The position numbers and the translations under genes are program-made. From Casuarius casuarius (Eukaryota; Chordata; Aves; Casuariiformes; Casuariidae), in assembly GCA_003342895.1 (NCBI GenBank), contig PTFA01000011.1:2963644-3027643 (forward strand): a DNA stretch of 64,000 nucleotides. The letters are read 5' to 3'. Every line of letters starts with the position of its first letter. Position 1 is the first letter of the stretch. The notes under the pieces are model-generated. The model worked only from the letters and a program-made list of their open reading frames with translations, searched no databases and was not told the origin of the DNA. Shown here in pieces: positions 1-13,300 of the stretch.

Positions 1-3000
1 TTCTGTAGTTTTAAAACATTATAGTCAAATCCTGATAAAGTTACAGTAGAGCACGTTTACAGATGTGTTATCATTTATGAAGCAAATTAAATTATCAGTG
101 CTTCTCTGCATAATCTCTGGTATTTCACTGGAGAGACTTTGAATTGTTTGTTCAAATATTCTGCTAATTACTTAACCATTAAGACAATATATTATCTTCC
201 CCCAGGCTTTACAAAAGTCAAATCTCATACAGTTCGTACAATTAGTAACTCACAAAGTCACTTCTGTTAGATAAAGTTGGAGAAAATAAGATGTCTACCG
301 GTGAGTTAGACGTTAGAAAAAAGGCTGTGTGTTAGCAAAAACAAAAACAAACACAAACCTTAGGTTTTTCAGAATAGTCAAGAAGGTTTTTCAGACAGCT
401 AAGTTTTAGTTTACGCTAATCTATGCAGAAACAACTTCTGAAAATGATTGATGCAATAATTATTAGCTGAGTCAAAAAAATGTTGTAATGAGAAACACTT
501 TGAAAACACTGACTTATCAACCCATACAAAATAACACTTTTTGCATATATAAACATTTGGAACAGACTCGTAACTTGCATTTTACATGGGATGTGATTTT
601 GCATAGGAAGCATCTTTTTTTTCATTTTCCAAACACAAAAATGCACCCAATTAAGATTAAAAGTTTCCAAGTTTCTGATTTGGCCATCAGGCAGCTTGTG
701 CACTAACCAGTTCTGTGTGGCTGGAACACCCACGGCGGGACAAACAATAGAAATAATACAGATCCAGGCAAAATCTGAGATCCTGATTCGTTAAGGAACT
801 TGGCTAACATTAAGGATATGAGTAAGCCTGTTGATTCACCCCTTTACAGAGTCATATCCTAATCCTTGTTTTAGATAGCATGTGATTTCATGTCTCTAAA
901 AATTGAATACAACATCTAGTGCTTGTGGATGATTTGGTATGACAACCCAAAGTCCCACATGGTGATTTACATGCAGTAATGCAATTTGCAGTCTCATACC
1001 AGAACATTTACAAACTGCAATTTTACAAAAAGTTATGCACAGATTTGAAATTAGTGGAATGCCTATACAATTAATGCCTTTATGCAATTTTCCTGTGACT
1101 TTTAATAGGAATTCTTGTGAACTGTGTTCAGCAGTGATTTTGTGTAGCCTTAAGCTCCGTGAAGAAACCTAAGGCCAAATAATACTCAGTCTTGGGAAGA
1201 TACGCCAAAGGAGAAGAAAGGAATGGAGAGATTCTTCTAATTCTTTTCTTCACAGCAGACGTCGTTCTATTACAGACCGTGAACAGTGTAAAGATGTACT
1301 CAGCTTGTGCCAATTTAGTCATAGGCTCAGTCCCATCATGTTGTTGACATAATGACATCAAAATGCCAGAAGGAGAGGGGGTAGGGACCTTTGGCTAATT
1401 CTTTTCAGTGGTGGTTTCGCTGGAAAAGATCTTCAGCCTGTCATTCTAGCTGTGCAAGGTCTAAATAGGCATGAGAGAGAAAATACTCTGTCAAGATCTA
1501 ATTCATCACAAGGTGGAAGAAAACACAGTCCTTAAAACATGGTATTATGTGTTTTTCATGTTCAAGAAGAAGTCTTTAGGAGTTTAGGTTGTACTATAAC
1601 AGTCAATGTTGAGCTCATATAGCTCTAATCCAATATTGTGGCAAATTTTCATATGCCTTTACACCTTTATTGGTCATTGTTTTTCTCTGAAATAATCTTG
1701 TTCACAAATTTCTTTGTTGTCTTTCTTGGAATGCATTAAACAAGCAATGTTCCAATCTCCAAGACCGCTTACACATCTCCTAAATCGTGCCAGTTGGGGG
1801 GTTTGCTTAGTGAGCTTTAAAAAACCTGAATAGTATATCTAATGTTTGCAAATTTTCTGTAGAAAATGTTAAACCTTAGCAAGTGTTCCTGTTAAAGCTG
1901 AAATTCTGCCATTAAAGCATGGTATTTGTTCGTAGCATCTAAACTTAGATAGGTACAGTAGTTGAAATGCTGTTTTGGATTTATGCTGCATATTCATTGA
2001 TTTTTACAGAATAACATTTTATTTTCTTTCACCTTGAATGTTGGCAATCAGCATTCTACAGCATTGAGTTGTTCAAAACCTGGGATCATTTGGGAGTACT
2101 CAGTTTGCGTTATCTTATTTTGTCTATGAAGGAGTAGCTTTTATTTTAAAGTACACAATAACCATGATCGTCTCATTTTACATTTGGCCAGGGGGGTTGT
2201 CAATAGTTTTGTAAAATTAACCTTAGAAAAGTTTCCCTGCTATCTTCTTCTGCCTTAAGATGTGTGGTATGTACCTGGCTTATTGAATAAATGTATTTGG
2301 TTTGGTTTCAAATGAACTAAAATGATCCCTTATTCACCCTTTTTTTTCCAGCTTTTCCATTAGAGCATATGTGTGCTTTCTTGTAAGAGACATACCATAT
2401 CAAAAACAAAGCCATAATTTCTTAATATAAATTGAAAAATACCATTTCAGCCTAAAACATTTACTTTTCAGAGTTGGAAGTACATCTTCAACTTCGCCTT
2501 CAGTTTTGTTTTAAAATAAATGAACTGCTTGAAATTTAAACAAAATATTTCTCTAGAAAGTGAATGTTATGTTTCTTTTGATCCCAAGTAGTTTGTCATT
2601 TAGGTGACAGAAGGGAAGAAGGAGTGATTTGAGAACTGACAGACATAAATTTTGGGAGTAATGAGGACTTTAAAAAGCATTCGTTTTGCTTTGACTAAAA
2701 ATGTAACTTGGAATTGCCAGCTCTTTAATCAAAAACTTCTTTATATAGCACCGTGTGTGTGTATGAAAGTTAGCGATTAAAAAGCAGGAATTTAATATTC
2801 ATCCTTAGATAAGCTGTGGCAGGATTTGGGCATGAGAAAGGAAGAGAGGAGCAGGCAAGCGTAAAGCTCTTCCCTCGTTTCCCATTGCCTCATCTCTTCC
2901 TTCCCTCCAGCAGAGCTCAGCAGAGTCAGTGCCTGTGGTCTGTATCTCCAGTGCTGCCTTCTTCCTTGACCCAAACCTGCTGTCATTCCAATCAGTGGAA

Positions 3001-4733
3001 AATTACCACCGACTACAATCACAATTGTATCCTACTGGCAGTCTTCTTTCTAGTGGAAAACCCCTGCTGTTCCCTCCCCTCTTATCTCTGACACCAGAAA
3101 TACTTACGTTTTTTCTTCAGTGACAGCAGGGCAGGATTCCTCCCTACTGTCTATTCAGCAAAGTCAGAAAAGCACGCTGGGAGAACTGCTGAAATTGTTG
3201 GGTCCAAGTTAAGCTCTTAAAATTACATTTGAAAAATTGGCTCCTGAATTCTGACAAGTAATTAACTGCTGTCTTTTTCAGTCCCATCTTCTCAGTCTGC
3301 CCTCAGCTACTAATGAAACTGCCTTTGTATCAAGTCCTTTGGAATCAGAAGAACTGATGTGTAGATATGTCGTCTATGAGTTAATACTTTTTAATAAGTC
3401 AGTTAATACAAACTGACAGTGAATCTCTGAAATTGCATGCTCTTTGGTAGTCTTACTTATAGAAGACCTCATTTTAATATTGTTATTTTGTCCTGTGGTA
3501 AGAGAAGGAAGTACTGCCTAGTTCCTGTAGCAATATAAAGAAGATAGGCTTGAATATGTCAAAATCAGAAACAGTACACGGATCTTTGAAATGATATTTA
3601 TAGCAATGGCTCCCATCCTACTACTGGAGGAGTCAGAAGGAATATGAGTCTCTACAGTCTATACATGTTTTAGCTGCTCTGTCATTTGTTTCAGTTCTGT
3701 TTTCTGATTGAGAAGTCATAAGACAGTAACTGATATAAACCAGTGGAAAAAGAGGTATACATATTGGCATGTGTAAATGTGGTAGCTGGCAAGAGAGAGG
3801 AAGAAAGAAATTTCTGTCTAAACATGTGTGATGAAGTCTGAAGATGGTTTTAAAATGATATTCCATAATGCAAACCTGACAGATTTATGATAGGATTTAC
3901 TTTAATGAAGTGTTTCTGCTTTGCAGGCTAGCAGAAAGGCAGTTAAGGTTGTGCTCTGGTCCAGAACCACACGGACTCCTGCTCCCAGTGACCAGGACAC
4001 AGTGGGCTCTGACCATTTCAGCATCCCCCATCCCCAGGGCAGCTGCTATCCAGGCTGTTTCCTGGCACAAATAAGAGTATCCTCAGGCTTGCAGGAATTT
4101 GTGCTGGAGTATATTGCCACCTCTTTCCTACATCTCCAAAGGTGGTTACACCAGCACCTCCCAGCCTCTCATGCCAGCAGGATGCAGAGGACCCAACTGA
4201 TGTGGCCCTTCTGTCAGAGGCTTCTCACAGGACTGTGGGCAGGTCAAACCCACCAATAAATACAGGGATAAGGTCATCCCAGTCCTCATCAAGGTATTAT
4301 GAGGGTAAACACATTAATATTGCAAGTCTCCATTACTTAGATATGGAGGCCATATAAGTAAGTTGAGAGATAATAAACTATCCCAACCTTTTGCCTTATT
4401 GACCGATGGAACCAACATAAAAGATAAGCAATGCGCTTGTATTTAGTGATATTAATGACGTTTTCTGGATGACAATTTCAAGAAGCGGTGATGGCTGTCT
4501 ATAGATCAGCAAGCTTGTCTCTTACAATGGTTTCCCACTGCAGATACCAAGAGCAGAAAAATTTTTTATTAAGTCCTTATGCCAGAATAAAAATTATGTA
4601 GAATTATATGATTGGAATACTGTATCTATCTAGGTTGGAAAGGAATGAGGATGCATTATAAATACATGGAACAGATTTTACTTATGACCAAGACTCGCTG
4701 CTACTAGTGAAACATGGTTTTCTTTTTCTGCAG
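1..4733 (+). other. EPHA5: 3' part of EPHA5 intron 3
   Basis: This is AT-rich intronic DNA ending at the exon 4 acceptor. The preceding ligand-binding-domain exon is not visible and must lie upstream. A short A/C-rich simple stretch sits near 339-358. Positions 560-760 are less repetitive and contain mixed homeodomain-type AT motifs, but nothing decisive. Positions 3930-4270 form a GC-richer patch that stays open in one frame after an acceptor-like pyrimidine tract and CAG; I do not accept it as an exon (see rejected items). I recognise no transposon and no RNA gene here. Confidence 0.8.
4715..4733 (+). other. EPHA5: Splice acceptor of exon 4
   Basis: A T-rich tract runs into CTGCAG ending at 4733. 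A second CAG ends at 4740, seven bases further on. The first is chosen because it gives a 156-bp exon and restores the conserved Ala-Cys-Arg-Pro-Gly start, with the Ala codon completed by the last base of exon 3. Use of the second CAG would remove seven bases and break the frame. Confidence 0.88.
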
Positions 4734-4889
4734 CCTGCAGACCTGGGTTCTATAAGGCATTTGCCGGGAATGTGAAGTGTTCCAAGTGCCCTCCCCACAG
4801 CCTGACCTACGTAGAAGCAACGTCTGTCTGCCAGTGTGAGAAAGGGTACTTCCGAGCCGAGAAAGACCCACCAACCATGGCATGTACCC
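4734..4889 (+). CDS. EPHA5: EPHA5 exon 4: EGF-like cysteine-rich segment of the Eph receptor ectodomain
   Basis: This 156-bp internal exon encodes about 52 residues, running from (A)CRPGFYK to DPPTMACT plus the first base of an Arg codon. It carries six cysteines (CRPG, VKC, SKC, SVC, QC and MAC), the disulfide pattern of the EGF-like module between the Eph sushi and FN3 domains, roughly residues 300-355 of a full receptor of about 1,040 residues. The module forms part of the rigid rod behind the ligand-binding domain and helps receptor clustering. The length equals the usual Eph exon 4. The exon enters with one base of a codon supplied upstream and leaves with one base, so skipping it keeps frame. 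As far as I remember the mammalian protein, differences are few and mild (for example Val after AGN and Val after LTY). No frameshift or stop is present. EPHA3 or EPHA7 would differ more around the LTY-EATSVCQCEKGYF stretch. Confidence 0.95.
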
Positions 4890-4895
4890 GTAAGT
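4890..4895 (+). other. EPHA5: Splice donor of exon 4
   Basis: GTAAGT follows ACCC directly, a near-perfect U1 match on the intron side. The exon ends after the first base of the Arg codon, which matches the two bases at the start of exon 5. Confidence 0.95.
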
Positions 4896-7800
4896 CTGAG
4901 CAGTATCATTGTCTGCAATTGCTTTCTTCCGTGCCTCGTTTATTCGCTTGTCTATTTAAAAGTCACATGAGTTTGTGCATTTTATGCAGGATCTTGTTAA
5001 AAACCAAGAGATTTTTGCAACTCAGAATTCAAACAGTAAGTTTCTATGTAGTCCTCATATCCCTGAAAATACCAAAGTTTTTCCTAGCTTAATGACTTTT
5101 TAAATTATGTTTCTGAGCAGTAATACAGGGTATGTAATCATTGTCACGTAGATAAATTTTAATTATGAGTATGTATTTTAAATACATAACAATATGTTTG
5201 TACAGAAAACTTTAAAACACTGAGGAGGCATACAAAGAAAAAAATTGATAGGACATACCCTCCTATTTCCCTAGATTTAAATGGAAATTATAACTATAGG
5301 ACAAATATCATCCCAACACATTGGAATAAAAGTCTGCCTCTCTAACAGACAACAAAATCATAAAAAGAAAGGAATAGAAAGATATATCCAATCAGGAGGA
5401 GCTATAATTAAACACTCTAGCATATCTTCTTCTTTCAAAAGAGAGTTAATCCCTCTCATACAGCTGTGATAATGAAAATTATTTAGATTTTTCATAATTT
5501 TTAGAAGATAATTGTTTGTTATCTTTGACTAATCTAAATTGGCTTTAAGACAAAACTGATGCCCAGCAAGCTAGGGGCACAAATTCTGGCTGAGAAGAGA
5601 TATTTTTATTACTTCATCAGTTTGCTCATGTCTAGAAACATTGTAAAAACATAAATTTTCTTTTCAATTATTAAAACATTTCTGCTAGATTTTTCATATG
5701 CAGTTCATTACTCACTGGGATAAAACCATAAGCATAAAACCATAAAAACAAGGTACAGTTGCAATAACCAGCAATGCACGGTCAAAAGTTTGGTAGATCT
5801 ACACCGGATAAGGCAGCATCATGTAGAAATATCCAAGGTGACTCTAGCAAGAGATAAAACCACGTTAGCAGAAATGGACTGCTTCCAGTGGTCATGCTGG
5901 TCTCTCTCTGTGGTGCTGTCCTGGGCATTCTGGGTATACACCAGGTGATCTGGAGCTGATTGCCGTAGTTATAGGCATTGCAGTCGTGAGGTAATTATCT
6001 AGACATTTCCTGTCCACTGAGTGGGAGCGATGCCTCCCACAAACGGCGTTCGCAGAGCCAAGGGGCTTTAGCAGAAAGTTGTTTAGTCCAGCCATAGGGC
6101 TGTCAGAGGGGAAGGTTAAGTCCTAACCTCCAGCTACGTATGGCCCATAGGGTTCAGAGAGGTAGGTACTCCAGTCCAACCGACCCTTTTTGCTGTCAGC
6201 TTGCTCTGGAGCAGGGCACACAAGCCTCTCTTTTCACACAAAATAGGAGAAAACAATGTTTTTCTAGACATTCCACAGGAAAACGGTGATTACAAATAAT
6301 TCCACTCAAATGAGTGCCCTAAGCATGGGGCATTAACACTTACACACGGAACTAACATGCTTCCCAGGCACTCTTGACAGTTTCTTGCTTAGAAGGACGG
6401 TTTCATTCACGCATTACGTAGATGTTGTTCCGTTTTATTTACAATTCATTGATTTTTCATCTCCAAAAGACAGTTCTTTTCTGAAAAATGAGTCTCATGT
6501 GGCATTGTGATTCCATAATTATCTTTCAGGGCTCAGTTTGAAGCCCAGCTCGCCATTAGTATTGATAAGGTAGGGAGGAGCACGAGAGCCCTGTGGCACC
6601 AGGGAGCAGGTACCTACAACGCCCTCATGCTGCTTCCTCTTTTTCAGCAGAAGAGGGATGTTGAGAGCTGCCTTGGCTGAAAACTGACAGGGGGTACTTG
6701 CTAAGGTCCCTTCCTGCTGCAGACAGCAGCCAAATCAACTGAGTGAATGGGGACAGGGAAGAAATCAGCCACAAGGGGGGTTCTAGAGCCCTATCTTTCC
6801 TGGGGAGGCAGTGAACCACATTCCAGTTTCTGCCTTGCTCTTGGTGCAGTGCCATCATGCATTGCCTCTCATTCAGCATAGATAGATAGGTATCAATACT
6901 TCATTGACTTTAGCAGCAGGTGCATTCATCTTATACCTACAGTGATGGTTATTTCACTACTTGTCAGCTCTGCAAACGATGCTGAGACTGACAAGCAGAC
7001 TCTGTTCTTATCTTCTTGCACATCATCAGTAATGAAGAATCTGCAGGCCAAATTATTCCCTAAGTGGTGTCTTTAGCCCCAGTGCTTTTAAATTATGCTT
7101 TCAGTTATTAAAATTATGTTTCTGTCATAAATACAACCTCACTGCCTTCGGTGGGTCTGCACAGATGTGGCTAATTTAAATTTAATAAACAGTGGGACTG
7201 ACGGTGTACGAGACAGAGTAGAATTTAGCTTGTTCCCTCCAAACTGTCATGCTTTACTGTAATAAGTGGAGTTCAAAAGTTAGAAGAAAAATGAGCAGAT
7301 TTAACTAATAAAGAGACAAAGCCGTGCAGTAAAAAAAGGCCTTATCTACATAATCACTTTGGGGGCAGTTCTTCATCTTTGATGACTTTGCAAATTTGTA
7401 TCCTGAAGTGTGAGATGTGAAATAAGATTTTAGAAAATTTTCTTGTGACTTCTTAAATGGGAGCTGCTTTTTGAATTAAAAACAGAATGAACAGTGGATT
7501 CCCTCTACAAACCTCTTCATATGCCAATGTTTTGAGCCAACTGTTTTCATATCTGTTTTATTTGCTTTCCCAAGTCCTGCAAAGCAGTATGTGTAAGATA
7601 GGTAGATATGTTATTTTCCTTCTCTTTTCATTCTTATATGTGATTAGAAAATATTCCTCATTCCAGAATTTTTCCTCGCTACTGGAAAACTTGCATGTGC
7701 AGCAGTATGGAAAATAAGGACCTTGATTTAAGAGACTATGAATTTAAGAGTTTAGCTTCGAGCATCCATTTTTTTCAAACTGAGCTCCAAATTCTAAGTT

Positions 7801-8617
7801 CATTAATTCTGTGAAAGTGCATACTGTATGCTTTTCAAAAATTGTACAGTTCCCATTTTTACTTCATATAACTACATTTTATAAAAGAAAAGTGTGCACT
7901 TTGTAGAGGAACATAATAGAATGCTAATTTTAATACGAGGAAAGAAAATTACATTAGGATATATTGTTAATCTCCTTCTCCTAGCCTTTTTCCATTTGAT
8001 TGGCAGTTGTTATCAATCTCTTGCTGCTACACTTTTTCCTTATTGTATTTCTTTGCCATATGTGAGTACTCTATCAGTGAGCTCTGCATACACAGTGAGC
8101 AACAAATAGCAGTGTATCTAATCCCCCGTCTGATTACTCTGTACATAAACTCTAACATTTCCCACTATAATGTAATTGGATAAATTGATCCATCTTTTCA
8201 AGGTCAAAGGCAGGCAAGCTTATGTTGAGTGTCTGAGTCTGAACACACCTCTTTTCATGTTATGCTTAAATAATTTTGAACCCAACAAACTTACGTACTG
8301 TTCAATAACCTCTGCCACAAGCTATGTTCTCTATACTGAAACTTTTTAAGAACTACATAGGGAGCCAGCGCTGTCTGTCAGCATCAAAATCAAGCAATGT
8401 TCTTGAAGGCTTTAACGCTACTGCATCTATTGTTATTTATGTGTGTATCTGCTTACATTTTATGATTATGCTCAGGCTTGGAGTATTGCTTTGCAGTCTC
8501 TGGCTCCCATCATGAGAAAACTCTTCACACATACATCCTCATAGAAAAAAGAATAAGTGATTCTGAGAAGGAAAAAATGTAATATGGCATTCCACATCAA
8601 ATGACATTACTGATCAG

Positions 8618-8646
8618 CACCATATATGTGTGTGCCATATATGGTG
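8618..8646. repeat. Inverted repeat, 10-bp arms, 9-base loop
   Basis: CACCATATAT and ATATATGGTG are perfect reverse complements around GTGTGTGCC. They lie at the start of a TA/TG-rich tract that runs to about 8680. It is probably a product of simple-sequence evolution. Confidence 0.9.
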
Positions 8647-9499
8647 TGTATCTACCATATATATGTATGTATATATATAAAAAAGCAATTGTGAACTCAG
8701 GGGACCTAAATGCTGATTCTCAGTATTCTCAGACATGTTGGTTAACTTCTGGCCTTGCTCTCTGAATTCAGTAGGCAAATATCTCACACTTCTAAGGGTC
8801 CAGTAGTTTGTAGATTCTCCGTTAAAAAGCAACAAAGTGTTTTCCAGACAGTCATCACACAGTAGTATTTAAAATGCTGCATTTTCCTCACTAGACTTCG
8901 GCAGCATTTGCTTTGCTCCTCCCTTCCTCCACAACGGGTAAAATGCGCTTCACCTTCTGGAGGTAGAGGACACACAAAGCAAGATGGCACGTGAAACGCC
9001 GCCTGAGGCATAAACTCGGCTCTGTTGCTCTTGGCCTGGGCAATGCTTCCCCATAAGACATCGACTCCACCAAAAGTGCAGAAATGCATGTTTCATTATA
9101 ATCCTGAAATGAAGCAAAAGACATTGTTCACACTTGGGCTGTGTTTTTTCTCCGAAGCGGAAGAGCTGTATTTTTTTAATGCTCATCCGCCTGAACTGTG
9201 CTGTACTCTGTTGTGTGAAATCCAAAGTCATGAGTTTTGCCATGAGGAAAGGATCCATCATTTTCACCAATATACTTGTTTTCCTTAAAAATCAACACAA
9301 GGAAATCCCTGAGAGCTTTGCACACAGATGTCTGCAGAAGGGTTATTGCTGCCAAGTTTTTTCAATGTGTCAAATAATCTTTGTATAATTCATAAATGAT
9401 AACAAAGCAATCAGGCCACATTCATAAAAGCCCAGTGACACATAATTTAGCTGAATCTGAGGATTAGAATTAATTGTCTCTCTTTGTTCCAAGTTCTAA

Positions 9500-9650
9500 A
9501 TCTTAGTAAATGATTCACTGCATGTCATTACAGCTTAATATTTGCATGAAATCACAGTTTAACTGGCATAATTTAACAGCAATTAAAAAGCTATTTAATC
9601 GTCATGCAAATTGGCATGAGGGGCCTTGAGTATGAAGGGTGTCTCAGATT
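9500..9650. promoter_or_regulatory. Candidate conserved regulatory segment with paired octamer motifs
   Basis: ATTTGCAT (9540-9547) and ATGCAAAT (9604-9611) are the POU octamer in opposite orientations, 56 bases apart. Between them lie several AATTAA/TTTAAT homeodomain-type cores. The stretch is non-repetitive. Such combinations are typical of neural enhancers, and EPHA5 is a neural gene, but conservation is unknown to me. Confidence 0.25.
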
Positions 9651-10087
9651 TTTTTTCAGTATTTGCAGGCGGACAGTTATATTCTTTCAGACACCCCTAC
9701 CATAATTGATAATGTTCTCTCTACTTGCTTAAATTTGAATATACAATAATTCATGTTTCCTCTTATAATTGAGAATTAAGTCTCAAATTATATCACCCTT
9801 CACTCTCTAGTACAAACCGATAAAAAAAAAGATTATTTTGTCTACCATATTGATTTGTCTATTGATGCCATCTATATAGAACAGCAAAAACCTGGTATAA
9901 AATTAAAATAGACAAAGCTAGGGAAAGAAAAGGCTCTTTATCACCTGTATCCACAGTAATTCCTATACTTTGGCCTGCCAAAGATGATCAAGTAACATAT
10001 AAAAACTGAGCTATGATGACCCATTGTCATAATATCTATAACTTACGTAGGATTAAATTTAAGCCAGTTTTAAAACACTGGCTTCAG

Positions 10088-10202
10088 TCCTACAAGCAAT
10101 TACACACATGCTTAGTTTTAAGTGCGTGAGTATTACCAATTATTTCAAGGGGATTACTGATCTGCTTAAAGTTATGCACATATGTAAGTGTGATTAAGGC
10201 TC
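10088..10202. repeat. Old palindromic interspersed repeat (sauropsid MITE-like type)
   Basis: The left arm (CAAGCAATTACACACATGCT, then TTTTAAGTGCGTGAGTA) and the right arm (TACTGATCTGCTTAAAGTTA, then TGCACATATGTAAGTG) are imperfect reverse complements around a centre near 10145. The text closely resembles a repeat I remember from turtle, crocodilian and bird genomes, in which sequence like 'tgcaagcacttactcacatg' flanks a core like 'cccattgacttcaatggg'. The palindromic layout without coding capacity is MITE-like. Divergence between the arms suggests an ancient insertion. I cannot assign a named family. Confidence 0.6.
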
Positions 10203-10284
10203 ATCCTCCATATTCCTAAAACTCCTCATTGGTTTTAACAGTGGGAATTTGTTAAGACTAGTCATTATTTAATTCTCACAGCAT

Positions 10285-10350
10285 GTTTTTAGGGGAAACA
10301 TAATTATTCCTCTCATCTGCACATGAATATTAAGAACTGAAGCTTAAACA
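10285..10350 (+). repeat. Possible L2/MIR-like fossil
   Basis: The order AATTATTCC, CATCTGCACATGA, AGAACTGAAGCTTAAACAAC follows the 'attattatccccattttacagatgaggaaactgaggcttaaag' pattern of L2/MIR 3' tails. Similarity is low, and this is a pattern-recognition call only. Confidence 0.3.
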
Positions 10351-13300
10351 ACCTATGTTAGTATTAGCTTATTCCCATTTTAGGATACTAAGGGAATGCT
10401 TTTTAGGGTAGCTGGAAGTCCAAATTCCCAATAATTTTATGGGAAATTGAGAAAATTGTAATTCTGCCATGACTGTGCATCGAAGAACTGAGACACTCGA
10501 AGGTACTAGGTGCTTTTGGACCGCATCAGCATCCTCAAGGCTGTACCAGGTGTCTGTTTTCCATTGGAAATCTATGTATTAATATAATTAGTCTTCATTA
10601 ACAAATTACATTTATAAATACTTCCATATTAAAGTATTTCAAATGTGTCAATATTATCACAAGGTCACAGTCAAAGGCCAGGAAAGAAATATTCAGCATA
10701 TTCTCTGTGTCTATAAAAACTGCAAAATACAAAAGTAAATATCTTCTGCCAGGATCCAGAAATATTGATCTTTAGTACAAATGAGCCACAATAATTTTCA
10801 GCTAAATGATTCCTTGATACTTTGAATAGTGACTGCTCTTTATTGTCGGGGCTCTTTGGCTGCTAACCATGAACTCTGTACAGGTAGATATACTAATACA
10901 TTCAACATATTTTAAACCTTCTTTTTCACTAATATTGCAAAGCAACACCTCCAAGTATTTTAATTAGCAAGTGCTCAAAATCTAGTAGCTTATTCATCAG
11001 TAGCTTACCTTAAGGCAAAAATCATTCTAATAAAACCATAGTCTCAGTTGTTTTAAAGTTACAAGTAAATACCAGAAAGAAAAAATGTAGTGCAAATGTT
11101 GAAAAGCAACTCACAGAAAAACTTAACATTTATTAGTTCACATTATTCCCCATGCCTCCATATACAAAATTTTTGCTTTGCAAGCTTTCCAGCTTTTATG
11201 CCCACATTTATGCCATGTAAGTAAACACTTAAGATCACTTTAGAATTACTGTCTTTGGTGAATAATGACGTTTTTCTGTGACTATTATTGCCCTCTTCCT
11301 GCATTACAATTAGCATTAATTCTTGCTGCTATATGAAGTGATAGCTATATAGATCTTTACCACTATATACTTTATCAGTAAAATAAAAGATATATTAATG
11401 TTTTCTGGTAAGGTATATTCTGTTTCAGTATTCAGGACCATCTTTAAGAAACAAGAACATGAATAAACAGAATTATTTCAGTTATAGGTGCACATTTCAA
11501 AACTATTCACAGGCTTGATTTTCTAAATTACTTTTTTGTTCTGTCAAATAGCTTAGAGTTTAAAAGTCCAGTCAGAGCACCAGAGCTGTAGTAGTTGCGT
11601 ATCTTAAGGGAAAAAAAATGGAATTGAATGAATAGTAAAAAGTGGTTATAACACTTTCTTTATTTGCTGAGATATGAGATCCCCATTTATATATCAAGCA
11701 TTAATAAAAGCTCTGATACAGTAATCATGCCATTTTCTTTCCTAAGGCAAAGGTCTGATTTATCTGAAAGTCCTTTGGGCACAAGATCCTGGCCTCGTGC
11801 TACAAATTGTTGAACTGGAACTTGCAAAAGTGTTGATCAGGGGGGATTTTATGTTTAGTTCTTCTCTGATTACAGTTTTTATTAAGGACAGTATGATATT
11901 TGACTTATCTGACTCTCTCAGAATGGACTTGGTGTGCCAATCAGTCTGTTGGATGAAATATATTCTATTAAGAATTATCTGAGGACATTTGCAAATGTTT
12001 CCTATAGTCTTTCAATCTGCTTTAGAGTCCCTAAGGCAATAAAATGTTCACTCAAAGTCTCACTCAAAGTTTAAACAGTATCTCAGTCAAAACTTCATAG
12101 GTAAGACTTGCTTGCACGTTGTATAAATCATGAAAACCTGTAAGGCAAGATTAAACTTTTCAGAGCTCTGCTAACCATTCACTAAACAATCCAAGTGCAC
12201 TGTGATTTTATGTTGAGCACTGGGAATATAATGCTTAGTCAACTCTTGAGAAAAAAACAACAGCGATTGCTAGTCAAAATTTACTGCAGTCCTCTTACAT
12301 ATTTAAAACTTGCAGCATAAGGCCTTGCATTTTGCCAAATCCCCATATCTTACAGGATTTCTGTGAGCGTTTTTTGTTGGATGTACAAATTATGTTTGAA
12401 AACCTTGTGTCTGTAGGTGCTTGGCTGAATATGTTAAGTTTAAGAAGCAGCATATGATGGGAAATGGAGATAAGATTCTTCAGACTTCCTTTAACAATTT
12501 CTGCCTTTCCTTCATCCCTTAATTCTCATCGGGAAATGATTAGGTGAGAAAGTTCCTCTATCAGACTGTGGAAACTGGTAAATAAAGCCTCAGATGCTTT
12601 ATGTATGACCCTACACAGCAAGTCAGTATAATGGCTTAAGACTTGTTGGACATATCTGGACTAATGTAGGCTCCATACAAAATGGATCACTTGCAGTTCA
12701 TCCGAAAGCATGCGCAGAGCTTTGCCACCTATTTCCTTGCTAAGAGCCTTCCTGTACTCTATTTGCTGCTACCACCTTTGTGTTCCTCCCCATGGTCTTC
12801 AAGAATTTTCTTCTGCTTTGCCTCCATCCTTTTACATCGTTAGCTTGCAAGGGTGACGTCTTCACTCTTGCACTGATGCTCTTGTGAGGGTCCACATGGG
12901 AAGGAAAAACTGGTAAACTGTCTCTTGTGCCTAGTAAATGCTCTTAGGCCGTCGCCGGCTCTCTGTTACTGAACAGCAGCAAAGAAATCCCAGGGGATCA
13001 TAGCAGTGAAGGACTGCAGAATAAATGCAAACAATTTTACTTTTTGTATTTATTCTAAAGCTGTTGTCTATTTACTGTCTTATTCAATTTAACTCTTATA
13101 AAACATTAAAGACTATAAATATCAGCAAAGCCAGCCTCACTAGACATAAAGCAAGGAAATAAATTTTGTGGTTAAGGTTTTACCCCAGTATCCCACAAGA
13201 CTAGTGGGTATTTAGTACAGTTTTTTTGTTATCAAGTCTAGGTTTGACTTTCCCAAATCATTTTTTATGTTGCCTTAAATTATTTCTGAGTTCTTTCTAA

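Noticed and set aside
3921..4259. An acceptor-like tract and CAG followed by a 112-codon open frame, possibly an extra exon before exon 4
   Set aside because: Joined to exon 3 in the phase required by exon 4, the segment meets a TAG at once. The open frame is in a different phase, and the translation has no Eph-like or other recognisable content. At best it could be a non-coding poison exon, for which I have no evidence.
6139..6240. A CCAGTCCAACC phrase suggesting another CR1 3' end
   Set aside because: The flanking sequence does not continue in CR1 order on either strand, so the short phrase is not enough.
8784..9388. Several overlapping open frames of 76-106 codons on both strands
   Set aside because: Simultaneous opening in several frames reflects locally low stop density. 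There is no domain, splice structure or codon signal.
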